Below are positions 6,052 to 12,535 of a DNA stretch of 23,809 nt, in pieces. Source of the DNA: Frankiales bacterium (lineage in GTDB: Bacteria; Actinomycetota; Actinomycetes; Mycobacteriales; SCTD01); the NCBI GenBank assembly GCA_025965735.1, contig JAOPWK010000133.1:1-23809 (forward strand), in the 5' to 3' direction. Every line of letters begins with the position of its first letter. The first letter of the stretch is position 1. The notes below the pieces were generated by a model. That model had not been told where the DNA came from, did not search any database, and saw only the letters and a program-made list of their open reading frames with translations. Made by a program: the position numbers and the translations under genes.

Positions 6052-7257
6052 TCAGTCGACGAGGTCGCGCACGACGGCGTCGGCGAGCAGCCGTCCGCGC
6101 AGGGTCAGCACGGCCCGGTCAGGGTGCATGTCTGGGTGCAGTTCGAGCAGCCCGTCGGCCGCGTGCCGGTGCGCGGCGGCCAGACCCTCCGGGTGCAGCA
6201 GCGACAGCGGCAGGCCGTCGCGCAGCCGCAGCTCCAGCAGGATCCGCTCCACCCGCGCGTCCTCCACGGTGAGCAGCTCACGTCCCGCGCCGGGAGACGC
6301 GCCTGCCTCGAGCCTTTGCGCGTAGGCCGAGGGGTGCTTCACGTTCCACCAGCGCACGCCGCCGACGTGGCTGTGCGCGCCCGGCCCGACGCCCCACCAG
6401 TCACCGCCGCGCCAGTAACCCAGGTTGTGCCGGCACGGCTCACCCCAGTTGCTCACCTCGTACCAGCCGAGACCGCTCAGCGCCTCCTCCGCCATCAGGT
6501 AGCGGTCGGCCAGCACGTCGTCGTCCGGCGCGGGCAGCAGCCCCTTGCTGACCTGCCGGCCGAGGCGGGTCCCGTCCTCGACGATGAGCGCGTACGCGCT
6601 GACGTGCGTCGGCTCAGCAGACAGGGCGGCCTGCAGCGAGGTGCGCCAGTCGTCGTCGCTCTCCCCCGGGGTGCCGTAGATGAGGTCGAGGCTGACCTGC
6701 TCGAAGCCGACCGAGAAGGCCTCCTTCGCCGCCTGCTGCGGACGCCCCGACGTGTGCGTGCGGTCCAGCACGCGGAGCACCGAGGAGACGGCCGACTGCA
6801 TGCCGAAGGAGACGCGGGTGAACCCGCCCTCGCGCAGCTCGGCGAGGTACCGCTCGTCGACCGAGTCGGGGTTCGCCTCGGTGGTCACCTCCGCGCCGTC
6901 GACCAGTCCCAGCTCGTCGCGCACCGCGTCCAGCACCCGCACCAGATCGGCGGCGGGGAGCAGCGTGGGGGTGCCGCCGCCGACGAAGACCGTCTCCACC
7001 GGCGGAACCGCGTCGCCGAGCACCTGTCGCGCGAGCCGCACCTCGGCGATGGCCGCGTCCGCGTAGGAGTCCTGCAGCCCGCCGCCGCCGAGCTCGCTGC
7101 CGACGTAGGTGTTGAAGTCGCAGTAGCCGCAGCGCGACGCGCAGAAGGGCACGTGCAGGTACAGCCCGAAGGGGCGCGTCCCGAGGCCGCTCAGCGCCGT
7201 CTGCGGCAGCGCGCCGGAGGGCGGGACGGGCTCGCCGTCGGGCAGGGCGCTGGGCAC
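6052..7257 (-). CDS. hemW: HemW, radical SAM heme chaperone (formerly 'oxygen-independent coproporphyrinogen III oxidase')
   Basis: A 401-residue radical SAM protein. The 4Fe-4S/SAM motif CASRCGYCDFN puts cysteines at residues 39, 43 and 46. The fourth cysteine of true HemN (CX3CX2CXC) is replaced by Asp-Phe, which marks HemW, a heme-binding chaperone that delivers heme to respiratory enzymes. GGGTPT (93-98) contacts SAM. The C-terminal HemW domain contains the conserved NLGYWRGGDWWGVGPGAHSH stretch. GTG at 7257 is chosen because actinobacterial HemW proteins begin PSALPDGEP; another in-frame GTG lies at 7275. Neither has a good Shine-Dalgarno; CAGACT (7264-7269) six bases upstream of 7257 could be a leaderless -10. 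Its start is only 35 bases from the divergent sugar dehydrogenase start. In many actinomycetes hemW follows lepA directly; here about 5 kb separates them. Confidence 0.93.
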   Translation of the reverse strand: MPSALPDGEPVPPSGALPQTALSGLGTRPFGLYLHVPFCASRCGYCDFNTYVGSELGGGGLQDSYADAAIAEVRLARQVLGDAVPPVETVFVGGGTPTLLPAADLVRVLDAVRDELGLVDGAEVTTEANPDSVDERYLAELREGGFTRVSFGMQSAVSSVLRVLDRTHTSGRPQQAAKEAFSVGFEQVSLDLIYGTPGESDDDWRTSLQAALSAEPTHVSAYALIVEDGTRLGRQVSKGLLPAPDDDVLADRYLMAEEALSGLGWYEVSNWGEPCRHNLGYWRGGDWWGVGPGAHSHVGGVRWWNVKHPSAYAQRLEAGASPGAGRELLTVEDARVERILLELRLRDGLPLSLLHPEGLAAAHRHAADGLLELHPDMHPDRAVLTLRGRLLADAVVRDLVD

Positions 7258-7280
7258 TCGTCCAGTCTGCGGCACCGGCG

Positions 7281-7286
7281 TACCGT
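7281..7286 (+). promoter_or_regulatory. Possible leaderless -10 box of the sugar dehydrogenase gene
   Basis: TACCGT is followed by six bases and then the GTG at 7293, which would place the transcription start on the start codon. There is no Shine-Dalgarno. No good -35 is visible. Confidence 0.4.
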
Positions 7287-7292
7287 CGAGCC

Positions 7293-8294
7293 GTGACGCG
7301 CCTGCTGCTCGTCCTGCTCCTCGTCCTCGGCATGGCCGCCCCGGCTGCCCCGGCGCAGGCGGCCAGCGCGCCGCAGCCCGTCGCCAGCGGTCTCGCGCAC
7401 CCGTGGGGCATCGCCGTGCTGCCGGACGGCAGCGCCCTGTTCACCGAACGGGACACCCGCCGGATCTGGCTGGCCGTGCCCGGTCGGCCGGCTCGCGTGA
7501 TCTACACGGTGCGGGAGGCCGTGGCTCGCGGCGAGGGCGGCCTGCTCGGCATCGCGATCGGGCCCGACTACGCCCGCGACCAGCGGGTCTACCTCTACTA
7601 CACGACCGCCTCCGACAACCGGATCGCCTACGTCGTACGGGGATCGGCCGCCCGCCCGCGCGTCGTGCTGAGCGGCATCCCGGCGGCGAGCACCCACAAC
7701 GGCGGCCGGATCGTGTTCAGCCCGGACGGCTTCCTGTTCGCCGGCACCGGCGACGCGCAGACGCCTGCGCGGGCGCAGGACCCGCGGTCGCTCGGCGGCA
7801 AGGTGCTGCGGATGACGAAGGACGGCAAGCCGGTGCGGGGCAACCCCTACGGCAGCGTCGTGTTCTCCCTCGGCCACCGCAACGTCCAGGGTCTGGTCTT
7901 CGACCCGGCCGGCCGGCTGTGGGCCAGCGAGCTGGGGCAGAACACCTTCGACGAGGTCAACCACATCCAGGTCGCGAACTACGGCTGGCCGAACGTCGAG
8001 GGACGCAGCGACGACACGCGCTACCGCAACCCGGCGCACGTCTGGGCGCCGTCGGAGGCCTCGCCGAGCGGCATGACCTACGTCGCCGGGAGCCTGTACG
8101 TCGCGGCGCTGCGCGGTCAGCGGCTGTGGCGCCTGGAGCTGTCGGGCGCGCAGGTCACCCGCGCGAGTGCGCTGTACCAGGGCACCTACGGCCGGCTGCG
8201 GGCCGCGATGCGCAGTCCGCGCGACGGCTCGCTCTGGCTGATGACGGACAACGGCAGCAACGACCGGGTGCTGCGCATCGCCCGGTTCCCGTGA
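7293..8294 (+). CDS. Secreted PQQ-dependent sugar (aldose) dehydrogenase-like protein
   Basis: A 333-residue beta-propeller of the soluble glucose/sorbosone dehydrogenase family, which oxidises sugars with pyrroloquinoline quinone. The N-terminus is a signal peptide: basic start, a Leu-rich core at residues 4-14, and Ala-rich AxA sites near 20-25. Family landmarks are GGLLGIAIGPDY (82-93), HNGGRIVFSPDG with probable catalytic H135, GTGDAQ (151-156), GGKVLRM (168-174), GHRNVQGLVFDP (194-205), ELGQNTFDEVNHI (213-225) and NYGWPNVEG (229-237). It is shorter than the Acinetobacter enzyme and closer to the compact Asd-type proteins. No PQQ biosynthesis genes are in the window. The GTG at 7293 has no Shine-Dalgarno and fits a leaderless start. 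Its TGA overlaps the GTG of the next small gene, so it heads a four-gene plus-strand unit. Confidence 0.9.
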   Translation: MTRLLLVLLLVLGMAAPAAPAQAASAPQPVASGLAHPWGIAVLPDGSALFTERDTRRIWLAVPGRPARVIYTVREAVARGEGGLLGIAIGPDYARDQRVYLYYTTASDNRIAYVVRGSAARPRVVLSGIPAASTHNGGRIVFSPDGFLFAGTGDAQTPARAQDPRSLGGKVLRMTKDGKPVRGNPYGSVVFSLGHRNVQGLVFDPAGRLWASELGQNTFDEVNHIQVANYGWPNVEGRSDDTRYRNPAHVWAPSEASPSGMTYVAGSLYVAALRGQRLWRLELSGAQVTRASALYQGTYGRLRAAMRSPRDGSLWLMTDNGSNDRVLRIARFP

Positions 8295-8431
8295 CCGCGC
8301 CGCTCGACCCGCGCGAGGTCTGGGACCGGGTGCAGGCGCACCAGCGCGACCGCTGGCGCGAGCACGTCGCCGAGGCGCTGCCCGAACGGCTGCTCGACGC
8401 CGACGGGCCGGTGGAGGAGCTGCCCGGCTAG
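8291..8431 (+). CDS. 46-residue uncharacterised protein, translationally coupled
   Basis: A short gene starting at a GTG that overlaps the upstream stop as GTGA (8291-8294) and ending TAG at 8429-8431, eleven bases before the histidine phosphatase. Nearly every codon ends in G or C, as in its neighbours, which supports real coding. The protein begins MTAPLDPREVWDRVQAHQRD, is rich in Arg, Glu and Asp, and looks like one or two amphipathic helices followed by an acidic tail ending in ELPG. There is no membrane segment, no cysteine and no known motif. The four-base overlap suggests translation by termination-reinitiation. I do not recognise it; a partner of the phosphatase is only a guess from position. 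Confidence 0.65.
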   Translation: MTAPLDPREVWDRVQAHQRDRWREHVAEALPERLLDADGPVEELPG

Positions 8432-8442
8432 CGTCGCCGCGC

Positions 8443-9045
8443 ATGGAGATCGTGCTCGTGCGCCACGCCCTGCCGGTCCGGATCGACGCCACGCCGGACG
8501 GCAGCGCGGCCGACCCGCAGCTCGCCGAGCGCGGGCTGCTGCAGGCCGAACGGGTCGTGCAGGCGCTCGCCGGGCAGGACGTCACCGCGCTCTACACCTC
8601 CCCCTCGCGGCGGGCCCGCGAGACCGCGGCGCCGCTGGAGCGCGCGCTCGGGATGACGGCCGAGGTCGAGGACGGGATCGCGGAGTTCGACGTGCAGGAC
8701 TCCTCCTACGTCCCGGTGGAGGAGCTCAAGGCGGCCGGCGACCCGCGCTGGGAGGCGCTGGTGCACGGGGACCTGTACAGCCACGACGTGGACCCGGTCG
8801 CTTTCCGGGAGCGCGTCGTCGACGCGGTGGAGCGCATCGCGGCGCGGCACCCCGGTGGTCGCGCGGTCCTGTTCAGCCACGCGGGTGCCATCAACGCCGC
8901 GGCCGGTTCCGTGCTGGGGCAGGCCAAGACGATCTGGTTCCCGCCGGCGTACTGCTCGCTCACCCGCATCGGCGCCTCCCGCGACGGGCGGCGCGGGATC
9001 ATCAGCCTCAACGAGACGGGTCACGTCCGCGACCTGCTGGGGTAG
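8443..9045 (+). CDS. Histidine phosphatase (phosphoglycerate mutase-like) family protein
   Basis: A 200-residue phosphatase of the branch that uses a phosphohistidine intermediate. The N-terminal motif LVRHALP supplies R7 and nucleophile H8. R56/R57 follow in TSPSRRARET, E81 in IAEFD is the likely proton donor, and H146 in FSHAGAI completes the pocket. The length is usual for the family. Substrates in this family range from phosphosugars to nucleotides and lipids and cannot be read here. The ATG at 8443 lacks a Shine-Dalgarno; TAGCGT lies eight bases before it but also overlaps the stop of the 46-residue gene, so coupling or an internal leaderless start are both possible. The PIG-L deacetylase starts nine bases after the stop, on the same strand. 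Confidence 0.9.
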   Translation: MEIVLVRHALPVRIDATPDGSAADPQLAERGLLQAERVVQALAGQDVTALYTSPSRRARETAAPLERALGMTAEVEDGIAEFDVQDSSYVPVEELKAAGDPRWEALVHGDLYSHDVDPVAFRERVVDAVERIAARHPGGRAVLFSHAGAINAAAGSVLGQAKTIWFPPAYCSLTRIGASRDGRRGIISLNETGHVRDLLG

Positions 9046-9054
9046 GTCGACCTC

Positions 9055-9771
9055 ATGAGCACCCCGACCCGTGCCACCCCGTCCCGCGCCGTCGTCATCG
9101 GCGCCCACCCGGACGACGCCGACTTCGGTGCCGGCGGCCTGATCGCGCTGTGGGCCTCGCAGGGTTGCGAGGTCACCGTCGTCTGCGTGACCGACGGCGA
9201 CAGCGGCGGCTTCGACGCCTCGGTGCCGCGTGAGGAGGTGCCGCTCATCCGCAGGCGGGAGCAGGAGGAAGCGGCCCGCATCCTCGGCGCGAACAGGTGC
9301 GTCTTCCTCGGTCGTCCCGACGGCTTCGTGGAGGTCGACCGGGACCTGCGCCGCGACCTGGCGCGGGTGCTGCGCACCGTGCGGCCGGAGGCGGTCGTCA
9401 CGCACGCGCCGGAGCGCAACTACCGCTTCGTCTTCCTGTACCACCCCGACCACCTGGCCACGGGAGCCGCGGCGCTGGCCGCGGTCTACCCCGACGCTCG
9501 CAACGAGTTCGCCTTCCCGGAGCTGGACCTGCCGCCCTGGGAGGTGCGTGAGGTGTGGCAGTTCGGCGCTCCTGACGACGACACCGCCGTCGACGTCACC
9601 GACGTCTTCGACGCAAAGTTGCGGGCCTGCAGCGCGCACGACAGCCAGACGCCGATGCTCGACCGGTCGGTCGAAGCCGAGCTGCGCGAGCACCTGGGAC
9701 GCACCGCCGCCGAGCACGGCCTGCCGCAGGGGCGGCTGGCCGAGTCCTACCGCGTCGTCGACACGACTTAG
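9055..9771 (+). CDS. PIG-L family deacetylase (LmbE-like)
   Basis: A 238-residue zinc-dependent N-deacetylase. The signature AHPDD is at residues 17-21, giving H18 and D21 as metal ligands and D20 as general base, and HPDH (130-133) supplies the third ligand. This is the layout of MshB/Mca and other GlcNAc deacetylases. MshB acts in mycothiol synthesis, but this protein is shorter than MshB and Mca and has no mycothiol genes beside it, so only the family is assigned. It is the last gene of the plus-strand unit and starts nine bases after the phosphatase stop. Its TAG overlaps the TAA of the convergent zinc-ribbon gene by four bases, and no terminator hairpin separates the two. Confidence 0.9.
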   Translation: MSTPTRATPSRAVVIGAHPDDADFGAGGLIALWASQGCEVTVVCVTDGDSGGFDASVPREEVPLIRRREQEEAARILGANRCVFLGRPDGFVEVDRDLRRDLARVLRTVRPEAVVTHAPERNYRFVFLYHPDHLATGAAALAAVYPDARNEFAFPELDLPPWEVREVWQFGAPDDDTAVDVTDVFDAKLRACSAHDSQTPMLDRSVEAELREHLGRTAAEHGLPQGRLAESYRVVDTT

Positions 9772-10076
9772 CCGAAGAGCTCGCCGAGCAGGGACTTCTT
9801 CTTGCGGGGGTAGCCGTGGCTGCTGTGCGACTTCGAGGAGCCGGCCTGCCGCGCGAGCTCGCTGACGATCGCGCCGAGCTGCCCGGACTGCGGCGCGCTC
9901 TGCTGCGGGGCGGCCGGCGCCGGCGTGTGGAAGGCCTCCTCCGCGTCGATCAGCCGCTCGAGCTCGCCTCGGTCGAGGAAGATGCCGCGGCACTCCCCGC
10001 ACTGGTCGACGTGGACGCCGTTGCGCTCGTAGTTGCGCATCGCGCCTTGGCACTTCGGGCAGGTGAGGGTCTCCAT
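9768..10076 (-). CDS. Small zinc-ribbon protein (TFIIB-type zinc finger)
   Basis: A 102-residue protein. Cys6 and Cys9 (CPKC) pair with Cys26 and Cys29 (CGEC) to form a zinc ribbon of the zf-TFIIB class, followed by the family's conserved GIFLDRGELERLIDAEE. Residues 50-75 are a Pro/Gln/Ala linker, and the end is basic (PRKKK) followed by LLGELFG. The role is not known; nucleic-acid or protein binding is the usual suggestion. The ATG at 10076 follows the S9 peptidase stop by 19 bases on the same strand, so it is probably the last gene of the lepA cluster. The stop overlaps that of the PIG-L gene. Confidence 0.85.
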   Translation of the reverse strand: METLTCPKCQGAMRNYERNGVHVDQCGECRGIFLDRGELERLIDAEEAFHTPAPAAPQQSAPQSGQLGAIVSELARQAGSSKSHSSHGYPRKKKSLLGELFG

Positions 10077-10095
10077 GACCAGTGGAACGCCGCCG

Positions 10096-12102
10096 TCAGG
10101 CGAGCAGTTCCGGTGTCACCCAGTTCTGCTCGAGCACGTGCACGGCGAGGAAGGCGTGGACGGTCTCGTACCAGAGCTTGGCGTGCTGCGGGCTGAGCAC
10201 CCAGTGGTTCTCGTTCGGGTAGTAGAGGAAGCGGTGCGGCATCGCGTCGGGGTCCTCGGCGCGAGAGCACAGGTCCCACCACAGGCGCAGCCCCTCACCG
10301 ATCGGCACCCGGTAGTCCTTGTCGCCGTGGATGACCAGCATCGGTGAGGTGATGGCGTCGGCGAAGCGGCTGGGGCTGTGCGCCCGGATCATCTCGGGCG
10401 TCATCTCGCGCACCCAGTAGTAGGACGCGTCGGTGGTGGGGCCGAACTGCTCGAGGTCCCAGAGGCTGGCGTGCGTGACGACCGCGCGGAACCGGTCGGT
10501 GTGGCCCGCGATCCAGTTGGCCATGTAGCCGCCGAAGCTGCCGCCCATCGCGGCTGTCCGCTCCGCGTCGACGGCGGGGTGCTCCAGCGCCGCGTCGGTG
10601 ATCGCCATGAGGTCGGTGTACGGCTCGTCGCCCCAGGCGCCCCAGCCGCGGCGCACCATCTCCAGGCCGTACCCGGTGGACAGGGCGGGGTCGGGCAGCA
10701 GCACGGCGTACCCCCGAGCGGCCATCAGGTGCGGGTTCCACCGCCAGGCCCAGCCGTTCCAGGAGCCGAGCGGACCGCCGTGCACCCAGAGCAGCAGCGG
10801 GTGCGGCCCGTCGCCCTCGGGCAGCACCAGCCACGAGCGCAGCGCGGTGCCGTCCGCTGCGGTGGTCGTCACCTCGGTGAGCTGGTGCGGCGGCTGCTCG
10901 GCCGTGGCCGGCCCCTGGAGCAGGACCGGCTCCTGGTCGGCGGCGTGCGCGTCGAGCCGGACCGGAGCGGGCGCCGCGTCGAGGGCGTCGCGCAGGGCGT
11001 AGACGTGCTGCCCGTCCGGCGAGACGCACAGGTCGGCGTAGTGGCCGCGGTCGCCGGTCAGCCGGGTGACCTGTCCGGTCGCCAGCTCGATGCGGAAGAC
11101 GGGGCGGCCGCCCTGCTCGTCCGCGGCGACGACCAGCGCCGTGCCGTCCGGCGTCCATCGGTGCTCCCCGCTCCAGCGGTCCCACTCCGGCGCCACGTCG
11201 CGCGGCTCCGTCGAGCCGTCCAGCGCCAGAACGACGAGGCGCTGGTCGACCGGCTCCTGCGGCGTGCTGCGGCGCTCCAGGACGGCGGCGACCTGGCTGC
11301 CGTCCGGCGAGACCCGCGGGTCGCCGAACTCGCTGCTGCCGTCGTCGGCCAGCACCCGCCGCTCGCCGGTCGTGGTGTCGACGGCGACCAGAGCCGTACG
11401 ACGGCTGCCGCGCGGCTCGGCGATCCCCCAGCTGGCCACGGCGGTGCGCCCGTCCGGGGTGAGAGCGACCTGCGCGCCGTGCAGAGCGCGCCCGGGGTGC
11501 GGTGTGAGGTCGCGCCACTCGAGGCAGGCGTCCCCGTCGAGATCGGCTGCCAGCAGGCGGGTCTGGCCGACGCCGAGGTCCCGGTCCCAGAAGCGCACCG
11601 GGTACCCCGCGTGCAGCACCGCGTCGACCTTCTTGTCCTTGCGCGCCTTGCGCCGCTCCTCGTCGCTGGCCGCGTCCGTGGACGCGGGCAGCGTGTCGGA
11701 CAGGACGACGACCGTCTGCGCCTGCTCGGCGACCGCCACGCCGCCGATGCCGCCGGGACGCGTCGCCACCACACGGGCCTCACCGGTGCGCGGCAGCAGC
11801 CACAGCGCCGCCGGTGCGTCGTCGTCGGGCTTGCCGCCGTCCGGGTCTGGGCGTGCGGAGGTGAACAGCACCTCGCCGTCTGCGGTGAAGGCCGGGCTTC
11901 CCTCGCCCTTGGCGCTGCGGGTCAGCCGCCGCGCCGGCTCCGCGCCGGTCGGGTCCACCTCCCACAGCGCGCTGACGTACCGGGTCGCGTCGCTGTCGAG
12001 CGTCGCCACGACCGTGACGAGCCTCGTGCCGTCCGGGCTCAGCGCGAGCCCGGAGGCGCGCGGCAGGGCGAGGTAGGCGTCCAGGTCGGTGTAGTCCGTC
12101 AC
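10096..12102 (-). CDS. S9 family prolyl-oligopeptidase-like serine peptidase
   Basis: A 668-residue two-domain peptidase. Residues 1 to about 410 form a beta-propeller with repeated LSPDGT, VSPDGS, WTPDGT and VSPDGQ blades. Residues from about 415 on form the alpha/beta hydrolase domain: oxyanion loop HGGP (441-444), nucleophile S522 in GGSFGGY, D596 in HGDKDYRVP, and H633 in NENHW. This is the acylaminoacyl-peptidase/dipeptidyl-peptidase pattern, which cleaves short peptides from the N-terminus. There is no signal peptide, so it should be cytoplasmic. The GTG at 12102 has AGGG about five bases upstream and starts 17 bases after the stop of the small upstream gene. It lies in a minus-strand cluster led by lepA. 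The exact peptide preference is unknown. Confidence 0.93.
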   Translation of the reverse strand: MTDYTDLDAYLALPRASGLALSPDGTRLVTVVATLDSDATRYVSALWEVDPTGAEPARRLTRSAKGEGSPAFTADGEVLFTSARPDPDGGKPDDDAPAALWLLPRTGEARVVATRPGGIGGVAVAEQAQTVVVLSDTLPASTDAASDEERRKARKDKKVDAVLHAGYPVRFWDRDLGVGQTRLLAADLDGDACLEWRDLTPHPGRALHGAQVALTPDGRTAVASWGIAEPRGSRRTALVAVDTTTGERRVLADDGSSEFGDPRVSPDGSQVAAVLERRSTPQEPVDQRLVVLALDGSTEPRDVAPEWDRWSGEHRWTPDGTALVVAADEQGGRPVFRIELATGQVTRLTGDRGHYADLCVSPDGQHVYALRDALDAAPAPVRLDAHAADQEPVLLQGPATAEQPPHQLTEVTTTAADGTALRSWLVLPEGDGPHPLLLWVHGGPLGSWNGWAWRWNPHLMAARGYAVLLPDPALSTGYGLEMVRRGWGAWGDEPYTDLMAITDAALEHPAVDAERTAAMGGSFGGYMANWIAGHTDRFRAVVTHASLWDLEQFGPTTDASYYWVREMTPEMIRAHSPSRFADAITSPMLVIHGDKDYRVPIGEGLRLWWDLCSRAEDPDAMPHRFLYYPNENHWVLSPQHAKLWYETVHAFLAVHVLEQNWVTPELLA

Positions 12103-12119
12103 CGGCCCTGCCTACCGCA

Positions 12120-12464
12120 TCAGGCCCAGACCCGGCGCTCCCCCGTCATGCCGAACGGCTGCTCCAGCACGGTGCCGGCGTACGGCACCACGACGGCCAC
12201 GGGCTCGTCCGCCGGCGCCTCGAGCTCGACCCGGATCGCGTCGCGCTCCTCGCCGTCGGCACCGCGGATCTGCACGTCGCTGCAGAGCGCCGCGGCGCGG
12301 ATGTCGGCGCGGGCCGCACGAAGGGCGGTGAGCAGCAGGCCGGCCACCTCGTCGGCGGTCGGGTGGTCCGAGGCGGGCTCGACCGCCGGGCTGACGACGT
12401 CGCCGGCCGCCGTCATGGCGAGGGCGAACGGGTAGAACTCGCCGTCCGCAGCGAGCAGGCGCAC
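12120..12464 (-). CDS. Small conserved actinobacterial protein of unknown function; start uncertain
   Basis: A 114-residue protein if it starts at the GTG at 12464, which has GAGG five bases upstream. The protein contains ADGEFYPFALAM, an acidic middle (SDHPTADEVAGLLLTALRAA), SDVQIRG, and VVVPYAGTVL, an alpha/beta protein without catalytic motifs I recognise. The same frame stays open upstream and encodes a good amphipathic helix (LDQLLGACVEAAVRLLA) that would complete the first helix. The only start-like codon for that longer form (139 residues) is CTG at 12539, overlapping the lepA stop as CTGA. I recall similar actinobacterial proteins carrying this helix before a GEFYPF motif, so the longer form is plausible. 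It lies between lepA and the S9 peptidase, 17 bases before the latter. Confidence 0.75.
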   Translation of the reverse strand: MRLLAADGEFYPFALAMTAAGDVVSPAVEPASDHPTADEVAGLLLTALRAARADIRAAALCSDVQIRGADGEERDAIRVELEAPADEPVAVVVPYAGTVLEQPFGMTGERRVWA

Positions 12465-12535
12465 GGCCGCCTCGACGCAGGCGCCGAGCAGCTGGTCGAG
12501 GTCGCTGGGGGCCGGGTCGCTGGTGCCGTCGGTGC

